Source: Symsagittifera roscoffensis
Lineage: Eukaryota; Xenacoelomorpha; Acoela; Convolutidae
DNA length: 64,000 nucleotides
Direction of reading: 5' to 3'
NCBI RefSeq assembly: GCF_963678635.1
Contig: NC_087071.1
Coordinates: forward strand, 7,455,624 to 7,519,623
Part shown: in pieces, positions 37,189-50,305 of the stretch
Position numbering within the stretch: position 1 is the first letter of the stretch
How the letters are laid out: every line of letters begins with the position of its first letter
Notes under the pieces: generated by a model
Databases searched by the model: none
The model's input: the letters and a program-made list of their open reading frames with translations, nothing else
Told to the model about the DNA's origin: nothing
Made by a program: the position numbers and the translations under genes

Positions 37189-37387
37189 CTGACTTTGCAG
37201 CCTTCTGTCTCCCAGTTTTCGTTTGGTTCCACTTCCAGAAAAGGAGGCATAAACCCAGGAAACTCCTCGTCCGGCAGCACTGGGTGATACATTATGTTTT
37301 TAGGGTCATCTTTTGACTTTCTGAAGTATGGCAGCAGTAGTGTGTTTATGAGTTTTCTCCAGTCCGGGTGAATAGCCTCATTTTGTT
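37189..37387 (-). CDS. Host gene exon (199 bp), unrecognised protein
   Basis: Read on the minus strand, GTTTTCAG precedes the exon and GTGGGCTC follows it. It encodes about 65 residues beginning QNEAIHPDWRKLINTLLLPY and including YHPVLPDEEFPGFMPPFLEV and NENWETEGCKV. Composition is that of a real folded protein, unlike surrounding chance frames. Two bases at the start join the single leftover base of the 39758-39869 exon to make Glu; two bases at the end join the first base of the 33140-33257 exon to make Arg. No family recognised. Confidence 0.7.
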
Positions 37388-38747
37388 CTGAAAACAATCC
37401 GACATTTTCTATTGCATCTTTCCATAATAAGTTTTAAATTAAACTCACAGCTCCCTAATCTTTCCCTATTTTTCGTTAAAGACAGTTTTGTGGCACTGTC
37501 GCCAAGCCGTTTTGATACGAAGTTTAGGTTAGTTCTCAGGCTCTTTTCCTCTCCCCCCCCCAATTTCAATTTCAATTATAACAAGTATAGATAGTTGATG
37601 TAAGTTAAGGGCAAAATTTCCCAGCAAAAAAATTGAGAACTACAAAAAGTGCGTTTTTTTTTCAAAAAGCTACTCTTTTTCTTTTTCCCCTAGCTTTAAG
37701 TTTCAATTTTGAAAAACTACTTTTATCTTGCCATAATGTAGGGAAACTAGAAAAGAGCCGAAAAGCCGAAAACTTAGATATATTCCAGAATCTTTGAAAA
37801 TTAGGCATATTGAACCTTAACTTTTTTCTGAAAGTTGGTTGAGAAAGAAAAACAAATTTTGCTCCAATTTAATGAAAATCTGGACTAAAAAGTTCATTCT
37901 TTTTTCAAAAATTGACTTTTTATCACTTTTTACTCTTTTCCAGCCCCATTCAAATTCAGTTTTGATAAGCCCATTTAACTTTAAGCCCATTTGCCATTAT
38001 TTAAAAACTTGGCATGGCGAACATACTGACAACTGTAAACTGATTTGCTCTTCAAAATTCACGTCATAAAATTTAGCCGTAATAAACAAATATAGAAATC
38101 GATTTTTGAAGGGTGGGGGATGTGGAAAAGAGCCTCAATTTCTCCCACTTTTGATTTTCAGTTTTGGAGACTGGAGTAAAACTAAGTTTGCATGGCTAAA
38201 AAATCAAAAGTTTCAAACTGGTTTTATAAATTTGCAACCAGTTTTTTCGAGAAAGAAAAATGTTTTAGAAATTTTTTTTTTGTGATGTTGGAATCACGTC
38301 TGACATAGCTGAAATTTTATGATTCACTCCGATGGTTCTTTCTGATACCTTAATTTGAGTGGCATTTAAGTGACTCACACCTGAAAACAAAGTTTTAATA
38401 ATTTTCAATAGTCGTAACAAAAATTATTCTAAGGCTGTCATGAATTCAACGAAACTTGGGATGGTGACGAAACTAAACTAACAATTTTGAACAGATCTGC
38501 TCTTCATTGGGGAGAAGGGAGTTTGGACTGAGAAGAAGCGGAGACAAACATTTATAAACAAGAAGATTACATTTTCTTATCGTTTCGAATCTATAATTCC
38601 AACAACAGAACAAATATCTCGGAACAGTAAAATTATGACTTTTTTTCAGTTTGATTTGTACAATTAGAACCTCGAGTTGAGTAAAGTTGTTCATAAGGTA
38701 ATTTACACGAAATTTTTTTGGAAATAGATTTCATACCTCTAAAGATA

Positions 38748-39332
38748 CACTAGTGGACAAAATTAGGCGCAAAAGTTTTACTCTCTAAAACGCTTAGTTT
38801 CAATGTCCATTTTGGTCAACATTTCTTTCAAACTTCAGTAGAACTTTCAATTAGACCAAAAGCAAAAAATCAGAGGTTCCCTCTATGAAACTATCAAAAT
38901 TTAGTTTCAATGAAGTACCACTGTAATGCGGGTCTAAGAATGCCAGTTTTCCTCCTTTGCAAGTTTTTTTTCACTTTGCGTGAAAAAGTAAGAAACGTCT
39001 GAGCGCTGTAAAGTTTTCACACGGATTGTTTCGATTTTCTCGCTGAAATTGCTTCACGTCACATGAACATTTTGTTGTTCGGCCAATTCCAGAAAAAATT
39101 CACTACGATGCAAAACTTATGGCAAAGGAGAAAAAGTGGCATTTCTAGACCCAGATTAAATTGGTAAGTCATTGAAACAAAAATTTGATAATTTCATTTA
39201 ATACTATCATTTGCTTTTGGTCTAAGTAAAAGTACTACTAAAATTTGAAGGAAAATTGTCAAAAATGGATATTATAAATAAGCATTTTAGAGAACAAAAT
39301 CCTAAATTCGCGCGTAATTTTGTCCACAAGTG
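38748..39332. mobile_element. Palindromic Tc1/mariner-type MITE
   Basis: Terminal sequence CACTAGTGGACAAAATTA on the left and the complement of CACTTGTGGACAAAATTA on the right, each flanked by TA (38746-38747, 39333-39334), the target duplication of the Tc1/mariner superfamily. Similarity between the arms continues inward almost to the centre (for example AGACCAAAAGCAAA, GGGTCTA.AATGCCA), making a nearly full-length imperfect palindrome with arms of about 290 bases. No transposase frame. It lies in the presumed intron between the 39758 and 37387 exons. Confidence 0.85.
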
Positions 39333-39757
39333 TATGTAAATGTTTTAACGAATTTCTGAAAAATAATTTTTTGAATTAATTTCTTGTCATCCAATTATCA
39401 TAAATAAAAAATAGATGACAAGTTTTTTTTGCATAATACTCTTGCTTAGAAAATTTCAAAGCTTTTTTGTGGTGTTATGTTTGATTTTACAAGTTTAAAT
39501 TGTGGGGAGAACAAAACTGTTTATCATGGCCCATATAAGTATTTTTAACAATTTGAAAAACCATTTCACTTTTAAAAAATTGCAATTGAAGGAAGAGCGA
39601 TATTTTCTTACATTTATTGCTTTTCTTTGTATGATATTGAGTGAGTTGCAATTCTTTTTTATGGAGGTCAACCCGAGGAGAGCTTGCATAGACCGAGTTT
39701 CAGTAAAAAATCGAGATTAATTGAAAAAGACCCAAAAACCTTAACTTCAGCTCTTAC

Positions 39758-39869
39758 CTCCTTTGTCTATTGTACCTTGAGCGGCCATTAACTTTTTAGT
39801 TTGCGCCACTGTTGTAGCTTTTTTGTGCTTCTTTTCCAGCCTAATTTTTCTTAGTTGCTGAAATCTTCT
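39758..39869 (-). CDS. Host gene exon (112 bp), Lys/Arg-rich
   Basis: On the minus strand, TTTTTCACAG precedes the exon and GTAAGAGC follows GGAG at its end. It encodes RRFQQLRKIRLEKKHKKATT and then VAQTKKLMAAQGTIDKG with one base left over, which is in phase with the exon at 37189-37387. The composition suggests a basic helical segment. Upstream exons were not found before copy 2 begins at 41298. Confidence 0.6.
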
Positions 39870-41297
39870 CTGTGAAAAATAAAATCGCACGTGTGTTTAA
39901 GGTACTTTTGTAACAAAATTTTAATGAGAAAACTACATTGCGAGTTTAAACTTCCCTCAACTTTTACAGGGTGTTTCAAAAATTTTTTTCTAATTCTTTT
40001 TTCTCATTTCTTAAAAATGTACAATTTTGAAATGATTCTTACTGCAATTGGTCGCAAAAATCGACAAAAATGGAAAAATAACTCATTGAATTGGTTTGTA
40101 TTTTTTTCACGGTTGATTGATTTTTCAGTGCATTTGTTCTGATCAAATTTATAAAGTGCTAACCTAAAATATCGCAAAAAAATTGAGAGCAATCAGAGCT
40201 TCTAAACTCGTTTTTCGGTTAAATTTAGCCACAAAATGATAAAGACAAAAAAAATTGCATGAATTTCACCAGAATTTCTGTTGTTCATTTTTCTTGCAAA
40301 AGTTTGAACCATCCAAAATTACACCCCTAAAATGGGTCATTTCAAAAATTTCAAAATTCGGCAGGCAAGCAAATTAAATTTAACTGATTCTCACATCAGT
40401 ATTTGTTAAAAAACGAGTTTGGTAAATACTTTAAAAAAGCAACAAAAATTTGGTAAATACTTTAAAATATCCGGGATCAGATGCGTGTCTTGTTGATATA
40501 GTCACAGGTTATAGAAGTCACAAGTTTTAGTTTTCAAGCGGGAAAAGAACAGAAGTTTTTCAGTTTTTCAGTATTTTTATAAAATCTAAAGATTGACAGT
40601 TCATCAATTTTTTTTTAATTTTGCCGCCCGAAATGCTGCTTTGTGAACAGCTGATTTTAATACTGCAAAAACTGTTTCTAATATCAGACTTTCACATCAA
40701 ACTTTCACATCAGATCTTCACATCAAATTTTCAAAGAAAGTATAGAATTAATGGCCTGTTAAGTAGTATGCTAAAATGCCTGTTCAACGATAAAAAAATC
40801 GCTCATTGAAACGATCGCTCTTTCTTGAGTAAAAAATAGAGCCTTGATTTTTGCATTTAATGATAACAAAATACAAGCTGAACTCTTTTAAAAAGCTAAA
40901 AAGTAGATGTGAAAAATAATCGTATGGTAAGATTGTGTCTAAAATTAAAACTTTTGAAGAATTGTATTCAGTTGATCACAAAGCAGCAATTTAGGCAACA
41001 AATTGGTAAAAATGGTCACATTTCTAAGGTTGGTGATGCTTAAACGTTTCCATGTCGAAACTCAATAAGACTCAAAAAGACCAGCTAATAATGTGATACT
41101 TTTTGTCGGATATGTTTGCTATGATGTAAACTGAACTCAAAAAATAGAAACTGTCACTGAGAGTACAAGTAATATGCACTAAAAACTTTTTGGGTGCAAT
41201 TTGAGATTGATATACGATGTTGCAATTATAAATTAACCGTGGAAAAAGATCAGATTTGATGATTCCGCACATCCAAATCTGCTGTTGCTTTGGGATA
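39870..41297. other. Gene-poor spacer before copy 2
   Basis: AT-rich sequence with scattered short frames and no splice-bounded exon I could support. The CAAATTTTCA/CACATCA words around 40690-40730 repeat a few times (TTCACATCAAACTTTCACATCAG). Confidence 0.45.
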
Positions 41298-41681
41298 TGT
41301 CTATCAACAGATATTTATATTTGGTTATAAATGCAATTGTCTATCTCTATGAAATATTACTAACTAACCAACCATATTCCATCTCTAACACCGACACTTA
41401 TTTGTAAGTGCTAAAACTACTTAGAGTCCTAGCACCAAATTTAATTGAACAAATCCTAGACTAAATTTGTTCTCGTCCTGGATAAAACTCCAAGAACTAA
41501 TACGCAAAAACCAGTATACACTAAATCTATTGAGACTAGGAGATATAAGAGTAAGATTAAGATTGGTATTAGAGTAAGAAGTTGCACGAATCTATCAGGC
41601 CAAAAATAAGATAGCGTGACGAACAGACTGTGTACCTCTGATGAAATTACTCTATCTGTATAACAAAAAGGTCTGAACTCA
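41298..41681 (+). repeat. 5' LTR of copy 2
   Basis: TGTCTATCAA...CTGAACTCA. Aligns with 58728-59110, though the first ~30 bases are diverged. Contains the CACTTA-TTTG-TAAGTG hairpin (41395-41410) and a decayed version of the second hairpin (41408-41435). A degenerate PBS (TGATGCGACC) starts two bases after it at 41684. Confidence 0.85.
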
Positions 41682-41701
41682 GCTGATGCGACCATAAGTC
41701 T

Positions 41702-43066
41702 CGAACAAGACCTTAACCAACCTAGAATTAAAGTTTAAAAGTAGAAATAGACAATTGCAAAACACCAAAAATAATAGATGGAATAGCGAATTTATTAATA
41801 GAAATGTCTCTAATGCTCAATAGAGCTACGCCAATTTTCCAAACAATACGAGAAAAACCAGGTATTGCAAGACGACCAAGAACAAGGCGTGATCTACGAT
41901 TAGGAAGAAACCAATCATCTACGATTAAGATCTACGATTAGTAGAAACCAAGAAGACCAATCGACCATATGCTAGTAAGACGAAAACCGGAAGAACAAGT
42001 TTTTGTATTTAGAATCCTTTGCTCGGTAAATTTAATTTTTCATTTGTTGAAATAAAAACAATCGGAACAATACTTTTTCAATGCAAATGTTGCTAAACAG
42101 AAAATTTAAACAAAAACGACTGATAAAAAGAACACAAGTCGTTCCTCCCAAAATCTGCAGTAAATCAAAACTTTTGAACAAAAATATTTATTAAATTTAA
42201 AAAAAAAATTAGTTAGTATAAAATTTATTGTTAGTTTCACTAAATTGAACACATTATCTTTTTTTCATCCCAGCTTCATCTCCTAAAACATAACAGCATA
42301 AATTAAAAAAACCAACATCATCCAAACTCTAAATTTAAACTTCTCTAAACTTGAACTTAAAATAAATCTTATCAAGGCTTATCCTTGTTTTCTCTTGAAT
42401 CACTTTTATTTAAAAACCGATCATCAAGGCTTTCCTTGGATCTTTATGTCCAATTAAATTTAAATATTTTCCTTAAATAATGATCATCAAGATCATCAAG
42501 GCCTCCCTTGGATCAATCAGAACAATTTTGTTCTCCAACCACCTTATGTTAAGTGTCTAACGACCTAAAACTTCGATTCACTCTCCGGCCGTTATAAACG
42601 ACCAAGGACTAAAAGAAGCATTTGAAAAAAGTAACCACTTGAATTAAGATAAACAGTGAAGAACTTCGGTTATTGATCCTTCACTTGAGCCCCTCCTCTT
42701 AGATGAATTAGAGGAGTCAGTCACAAAATGTCAGTCAAAAAATTAGTCAGTCATAAAATAGTATCAAACGATCTACCTATGTTCTATTTATACATCAACG
42801 TTGTGGATTGTTTTACAATTCTCCAACCTTTGATCACAAATCATAACCCCTAGGTAAGATTAAGTAAGTTGATCTCAGATTAAAACCTAGCCACGAGAAA
42901 AGAAAAAGTTCATTCTCACGAATTGACAGACTTTTCTCTCTTCAACCCGTCAACTCCGACAATATATGCCACTAAGTAAGATAACCACACAAAAAAGTAT
43001 GAAGTAACACTTTAAGGAATTAGAAACTCTAACCCCCGAGTGATTGCATTCCTCCTCCTAAAACTT
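41702..43066 (+). promoter_or_regulatory. Leader of copy 2 with conserved hairpins and splice donor
   Basis: Hairpins matching copy 1 are at 42419-42442, 42491-42514 (GATC..CAAGG..CCTTG..GATC type), 42520-42533 (GAACAATTTTGTTC) and 42656-42684 (GTGAAG..CTTCAC). The donor candidate CCTAG|GTAAGATTAA has its GT at 42854. No gene. AAAACTTATGTC at 43059 leads into gag as in copy 1. Confidence 0.6.
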
Positions 43067-44510
43067 ATGTCCAGAGATATAGGCAGTAAGCAATCAATCA
43101 TGTTACATCATTGTTTAATTAAAAACGAACGGTACGATCTTGTAATTACACCACAAAAACAAACAATAGGATATATCAGATCAAAAAGACAAACACGTAA
43201 AAAGACATTAATAACAAAACACAAACAAATTTTCAAAAGACGATTTTCAAATAGACGAAACGCAGTCTCAGAATCAGTTACAAACACGATACAGGAACTT
43301 CAAGACTTAAAACACTCAATAAACACCAAAACAACCGCTAGAAAACCAAAAATATTTCTCTGACACAGAAGCCACATCACCATCATCAGTTAAAGGAAAA
43401 CGCAGAATCAAGAAATCACACATTAAAAAACCAGTTTGTCTATATACTTGGAATAAACCATTAAGACATATTGGAACTTACACATTAACAGTTTTAAGAT
43501 ACAAAAAATGATCGAATACAACAAAAACTTCGACGACAAATTAATACTCCTTTTTTCTATAAAACCAGAAAGTGAACCCACTCGAGGACAAGTACAATTT
43601 GTCACAACTTAATCATAAACTTATTTGAAAAAAGTTACAGCCCATGTAAACAAGAATTCCCCAAAATAAGAATGAAACGACAAATTCTCTACCACTACCT
43701 TAAAGGAATCTGTAATATAACCTCACATCATAGTATATTTGAAAGAGAAATAGTTTCACCAAAGCCGAACCATCCTACACATCAAATACAAACAGATGAC
43801 ATAGATGATGATTTCTCAAAAGTTTTCACAGAATATATTTTTTTTAAATTACAACAACAAAATTCACAAAGAGCAAATTCAGTACTCACAAATGATGTCT
43901 TTTCACTTATTTATCGCTACAAATCTATAATAGAATCGAAAGAAACACAAAATCTATCACCGCTTCAAAAATCTAGACATTCAACTATAAGACATGAAAT
44001 AAACATTTTCTCAAAATTTTTAGACTCAACCCGTGAAAGTCTTATTAATAATGAAACTTCACAGAATGTCAAACCCGATCTACAAAAAATCTCAGCATTG
44101 TTCGTAATTGATTATTTCGTCCATAATATTGATTTCATAGCACAATCAAGAAAGAGTTTTTGACCACAAAGCTCAGATGACAAAACTCTACTATCAGATA
44201 AAACAGATTATGTTTGGGACCCTGATTGGTCTCACCCATCATTTAGTAACATAAAAATAGGTATATCAAATGCAGCAATTACAACTATCTCCGTAAATAG
44301 AGAATATGTTAAAATAACTCCACTTACTAATGATGCGACAACTATAAACTATAATACAATTTTTAATGATAGAAAAGGAAATAAAAGTCCTAATTCAACA
44401 CGATCAAGAAACATCTAGACATTCACAAGTAAGACATGAAATAAAAACTTTCTCAAAATTTCTAGACCCAATCCGTGAAATTTTTTTTAATAATGAACTT
44501 AATCACTTTG

Positions 44511-45770
44511 TGATGACACACAAAGTCATCAACCAACACAAATGCAAAATGAAATACCATTGCCATTTTGTTTACAACATTACAAAATGTGGCATTATTA
44601 ACACAAGAACCTTCATTAACATAAGAAAATATAAATGGAGCAATAAAGCTTACACAATAAGATATTCAAACTCAATCACATTTTGTTAATGAAGAATTAG
44701 TAGAGATAATGCCAACAACATTATAACAAAGCATTTTTCTTATTCACCCGACAATTACAACACCAGAGAATAAAAATATAGCATTTACACAAACAAGCAT
44801 ACAATCAAAAGTAAAAAATTCTGTTGCTCCAAAATATTCACAAATGGATTATCAGACATTAAGATTAATAACGAATTACGTATTCATAACTTTGTGATGA
44901 ATACACAAAGTTATCAACGAACACTAACGCAAAATGAAATATTATTGCCATTTTGATTACAACAACACGAAATGTGGCATCATTAACACAAGAACCTTCA
45001 GTAAAACCAGAAATCATAAATAGAACAACAAATCTTACACAATAAGATATACAAACTCAATCACTTTTTGTTAATGAAGAAATAGTAGAGACAATGCCAA
45101 CAACAACATAGCAAAGCATTTATCCTATTCACCCGTGACCATAAAAATAATTTCTTTGCAAATAATAACATAACAAAACCCCTTATAAAAGAACCAAAGC
45201 CAATCAAAGGCACAAAACTACAACCAACAAATACAACACTCAATTTTTCTTTCAACGATCAACATTTACCTACAATGGAACATCGCAAAAAAATCCCAGT
45301 TTTTCAACAAAAAAAAACAAATAAGGATTTCACAAGAAGCCAACCACGTTATAAGAAGATGAAGATTAGTTTAGTTAAAACCAACAACGATTTTCTACAA
45401 ATCAACAAAACACTAACTCGAATAATAATCAACCAGATCCCATTTATCAATCAGATCTTTTTGATCCATACACAAGAAATGAACAAACACGACAATCCAA
45501 ACAAATTTTTCCTCCAAGACAAAACTCGGCAGCATAGTACAATAATAAATTCCAATCACAAAATCCGATGAACACACAAAGTTATCAACCAACATAAATG
45601 CAAAATGAAATACCATTGCCATTTTGTTTAAAACAACACAAAGAGTGGCATCGCATTCGGCATCATACAACAAAAAAAATTTCCAATCACAAAAACCAAT
45701 GAATATACAAAGTTATCAACCAACACAAATGCAAAATGAAAAATCATTGCCATTTCATTGACAACAACTT
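44511..45770 (+). repeat. Repeated gag-linker segments in copy 2
   Basis: A segment with ACACAAAGT.ATCAAC followed by GCAAAATGAAATA..ATTGCCATTTTG occurs at about 44517, 44903, 45573 and 45704. The first two belong to a ~386-base tandem duplication that also carries the ACACAAGAACCTTCA and CTCAATCAC.TTTTGTTAATG blocks; the last two are shorter. Copy 1 has a single equivalent near 12700. Confidence 0.75.
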
Positions 45771-46611
45771 ACAAATTTTTCTCAAAGGCCAAATGCCGCA
45801 GAATCACTTCAAATGACTATGAATCCATACCTTATGGGTGGATCATCCATATCTTCAAATAAACCATTGATGGTATTCACACGAACAGATCCTGAGTACT
45901 CAGTAGAAGATTATATAAATGCAGTTACAGCAAAATTAATTTTAATTATAGGTTCTGAACCAGCAAAAACGCCACTTCATCAAAATTGGATAAACAAACG
46001 CACATCTCTAATCCAAACTACCCTTGATGGCGCAGCACACAAATGTTTTTTAGTTTTACCGATATAAATTAAATCAGACTCGAAAAGATTCACACAAGAA
46101 ATTTCAAAAATGTTCGACTCTGAACAAAAAAAACAACATCAAAGAGTATTCTGTAATGAAATCCCTAGGCTCCCTATCGAAACAGTTAAGCAACTTATTA
46201 CAAAATACAAAACTGACAGAAGTCCTAATGATGACTTCAACACCACAACTATGAAAGTTAGCAATAATAAAGAAAGCTTCACATTCATCTTCAATCCGAG
46301 AACCTGACATAGATTTCCGAAAACTAGTAGCTACATTAGAACAGGCCGAAATCACAAGGAAAATGAAAGAAACAGAAAATTTAAACTTACAAATATAAAC
46401 AACATTCATACAAGCACTTCACAAATAAATAACATACAAGATTCCGACACGGAACTAGCCAAAAAAATAACTCATATATTAAATTTATAAGAGAAAAACC
46501 CAAATTTGAAAGGCAAACCCTCAAATAGAATATGATTAAACTATTGCCGTAGATACGGACATAGCATTGCGGAATGCAGACAAAATCAGCAAGACAATCA
46601 GAATAAGACAA

Positions 46612-46753
46612 AATTATTGTGAACCATATAAAATTTTTTTATCAATACATGAAAAAAGATCAAAACTTATCAAACAAGACAGAATTATTGTGAACCATAT
46701 AAAATTTTTTTATCAATACATGAAAAAAGATCAAAACTTATCAAACAAGAAAT
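46612..46753 (+). repeat. Perfect 71-base tandem duplication in gag of copy 2
   Basis: The block beginning AATTATTGTGAACCATATAA at 46612 is repeated from 46683 with no differences I can see. Because the surrounding element is heavily mutated, the duplication must be recent, or an assembly artefact. Confidence 0.85.
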
Positions 46754-47562
46754 TTCACAGTGATAATAGCTCACGATAACCACTCCCAGGCAATTACAAT
46801 AATAGACAACAATCACTTACCAAAAAAACTATCGCGGAAGATCTCCAGATCGAAGAAATTCACAATATTTTTCACAAAACAGATACAGCAGATCAAATAG
46901 CGAAAAAGCAGTATCTAAATAATTACTGAAGATCAAACTCAAACAAAAGTAATTACTAAAACTATAACAGAAATCGTTCCAACTCAAACTCTCAAAATAG
47001 ATATTATTCAAACGATCGATCCTGAAAGTCTTCATTCAATCGAAACAGGAATTACACAAACAAAAGAAATAGACAATTTTCAGACAATAGATCACGAAAA
47101 AATTAAAACAACATGTCAAACTATAACAACAATTACAGTAGATCACCCGATAATTCTAGGAATGGAAAATATAATTACCCAAATAGGCAAAGTAACAATT
47201 CTCAGTCACCACATAGAAATAATACACAATATCAACATTCATATCAAAATTATAGAAGCAGTACACCTAAACACCAAAGGCAGATAAAGAAGGTACAATC
47301 AACTGAACAAATTCTATCAGACCCTCCCGGTATTGATAATACAGAAAGTTCAGAATTACAGTTAAATCACATAATTTGTGAATTCAGAGACGACGAGATC
47401 AAAACAGAAAAAACAATTTCAATAAAAATGCTTAAGGTTGAAATAGAATACGAAGTACCAACTGAATCAAATTTCTATCACATTCACGAAAATTTTAGTA
47501 ATTTCGATGAACAAATCATCACACAGAAAAAATCAGATTATACTAAACAAAAACTCGAATGA

Positions 47563-48440
47563 AGTTCAACTAGGAATAACATATAATAAAACGTTACAAC
47601 GAGTAAAATGCAACCACCTAAAGACAAAAATTTGGAAACTTTCACATTTTTTAAAAAGTTCAAAAAACAAAAGTTTTCAGTCACCAGACTTGAGATTTGT
47701 TTTTTTTTTATAATAGAATCACGAGCAGAATTAAACATCATAAACACTCCCACTTGGAATGACATACAAACCCTACATCCAAAATTATCACCATTAAAAA
47801 CCTCGAGCAAATTAGCTACAGCACATGGATCAAGTTTAACAAAATATGGGAAAATCCAATTAATCCTCGTTCCCACTCAAAAATGGAACAAAGCAAACTA
47901 TTAAATAAAACTTTTAGGCATTTTTCATATCACAGACATAAAACAAAATATAGTCAGATATCCATTTATTACTAAAAAAAATACCCACTATCAATATTCT
48001 AATAAATTACAAACAAAAAATAATTACACAAGAAAAAATGACACATCACTAACCTCCTTTCAAAGATTAAAGAAACAACCTCCATTTTTCTCTAAATTCT
48101 ACCCCATATACAATCAAGAACGGAAACACTTGAAACCATTATCAGGATATGTATATAACTTTTCAATGAGTCAAGTCCATCAATATAATATTGATCAAAA
48201 CAAACAACGACTGTATATGTTAGATTTTGAGTTTAAACCAAATCATAAATTTTTTTGTGTAACAATTTCTTCCTCTATCAAATACACAAAAAGTACAAGT
48301 TCAGATATTATCTCTTCACACGTTTACAACAATTCCCCATATAAAATAACACTACCATTAGGAATATTAGGATATTGTGAAATAAATGCAACAATTTCTC
48401 CCACAATAGAAACAGCATATAGAGTAAACAATATTTTTTA
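47563..48440 (+). pseudogene. Protease and linker remnant (copy 2)
   Basis: 47608-47904 aligns with the copy 1 protease (INTPTWNDIQTLHPKLSPL, SKLATAHGSSLTKYGKIQL), but the DSGA active-site motif reads ESRA and is preceded by a T-run. 48130-48441 encodes the segment ending GILGYCEINATISP. The last ~300 bases are almost identical to 62030-62340 in copy 3. Confidence 0.7.
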
Positions 48441-48605
48441 AATTTATTGGATTTATGTCAATCGACAATTCCTAATAAAAAATTATCAATAATGTATAAC
48501 TAGTGATTCAAAACGGAACAAGACTTTTTTTTTACAAAAACACCTCTTTTTGAACCAACATTCCATACTTCAAAATATACCCCAGAACAGCAGAAATTCC
48601 TCACA

Positions 48606-50305
48606 ATGTTCTCAATTTTCAACACTCGCAAGTCACACAGCAAGAATATGAACAATTAGCGGACCTACTACTTTAATACCCAATGGTTTATGCGACATCT
48701 AAAGTAGATGTTGGAAAACTCACCATTACACTTACCTTTAAAACTTGACGCAGTTTTCAAAATCAACGAGCAAGTAAAATTCCAATTCACTCACAGGATA
48801 AAGTTAATAGACTACCAGATATCTTAGAACAATACAAAAGCATTGCACCAGTTGACAAAGAAGAACAGCCAAAAGGAGAATCATTAAAAAAAGTTCTAGA
48901 CGCCAGATACCTTAATTCACTCAACGACGAATAAAATGCAATTGGCCCTTAAAAACAATTCAAGTAGCCTCACAAAAGTAAGCGAACATTAGCGAACTTA
49001 GAACAGCTGACATGATGAACAGCGCATATAAACAAATGCCACTAGATGAACAATGACGACGGCTAACACAATTCGTTATCGGAAATTAGCAATACGAATT
49101 CAATAGAATATTCTATGGAATCTCCATAGGACCAGCTGCTTTTTCAGCAATTATGAGCAAAATTTTCCGACCACTCAATCTTAGCAAAAATGTCATAACA
49201 TATTAGGACAATTTTTTTGGGAAATCGCAGACAAAAAGCGAAATGCTTTAAGTAATAGATAAATATCACCAAATACTACTTAAAGAAAACAAGAAAACTG
49301 CCCCGGATAAATCACAGTTCTCTCTAACCCGTGTTAAATTCCGTGGAAATATTATCGAAGGAAACACGATCCTTCCATTAAAATCACGCATAAATGCAAT
49401 CAAAAACTTCAACTGCCATCAAACAAGGAGAAAATCCGAGAATTTCTTAGAATGCTAAACTTATAAAACGCAATTATACATAAGACCATCTTATATTATC
49501 CTGAGACAACAAAATATTTTTGAATGAACAAACGAACACAAAAAACGATTTGATGAAATAACAAAACTCCTTAGTGAACAAGTATCAAGTACAATTCCAG
49601 ACCCAGACCAACCATTTTATGCTATTTGCGATGCTTCAAATTTTGGCATCGGCGCAGCATTATTACAATCACATAACGGAACAAATAAAATGAACCTTAC
49701 CTTATCTCAGCAATTTCAAGACTACTTACACACTTAGACTCTCTACATTTATGAGAGAATGTACAGCAAAAATATATACTCTTCACAGAATATGAGTTTT
49801 TAATCCTTAGATCAAAACAACCAACAGTCTTATTTACAGACCATAAACCTATAATCTTCTTATTCACACAAAAATCAAATCCAAAATACAGAGTTTACAG
49901 ATTTCAATTAATTCTAATGAAATTTCCAAACTTACATAAAATATGGACTGCAGGAAAAAATTTTGCCTTACCAGATCTACTCAGTCGAAACACACCATCC
50001 GAAATAATAACAAGAAAAACGTAAGTAGAAATCCCACAAAATTCAAAATTTCTTACAGTTTCTTACAAAAAAACGAAACGTCACCACGACTAGAATGGAA
50101 ATATGCAGTAAAAATTTACCTTGAAAATGTACAAGTAAACAACCTACAAAATTTCACTATATCTAGACTGCCAAAACAACCATTACGAAGTAGATTTATC
50201 AGAAAATTCTTCATTCAAGCCAATACCATATTCATCAAGGATAAAAAACCACAATTAAAAACAATAAAACAAAAAACGTATAGGACAATTTTTTATTCCC
50301 CTTAA
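48606..50305 (+). pseudogene. RT and RNase H remnant (copy 2)
   Basis: Out-of-frame pieces align with copy 1: LDARYLNSL (48898), TADMMNSAYKQMPLDEQ (49007), FYGISIGPAAFS (49110), then a stop where YLDD should be (about 49200), so the catalytic motif is lost. RNase H is recognisable by CDASNFGIGAALLQS (49627), RECTAKIYT and FTDHKPIIF (49838). Numerous stops and frameshifts. Confidence 0.75.

Larger units (their letters stand above)
43067..47562 (+). pseudogene. Gag remnants of copy 2
   Basis: The ATG at 43067 opens the matrix-like segment (to 43363). 43672-44163 is the middle segment with DDDFSKVFTEYI and NSQRANS. From 44366 to about 45780 the linker is expanded by repeated segments (separate entry). 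The capsid-like part is at 45813-46067 (LMVFTRTDPEYSVEDYINAV) and continues out of frame. The zinc knuckle remnant NYCRRYGHSIAEC is at about 46535-46575. 47113-47562 encodes the Asn/Tyr/Ser/Arg-rich tail and acidic C-terminus. Many stops and frameshifts; not translatable as one protein. Confidence 0.7.

Noticed and set aside
38351-38382. 32-base minus-strand segment between TTTTCAG and GTATCAG
   Set aside because: Too short, and including it would break the phase match between the two neighbouring exons.
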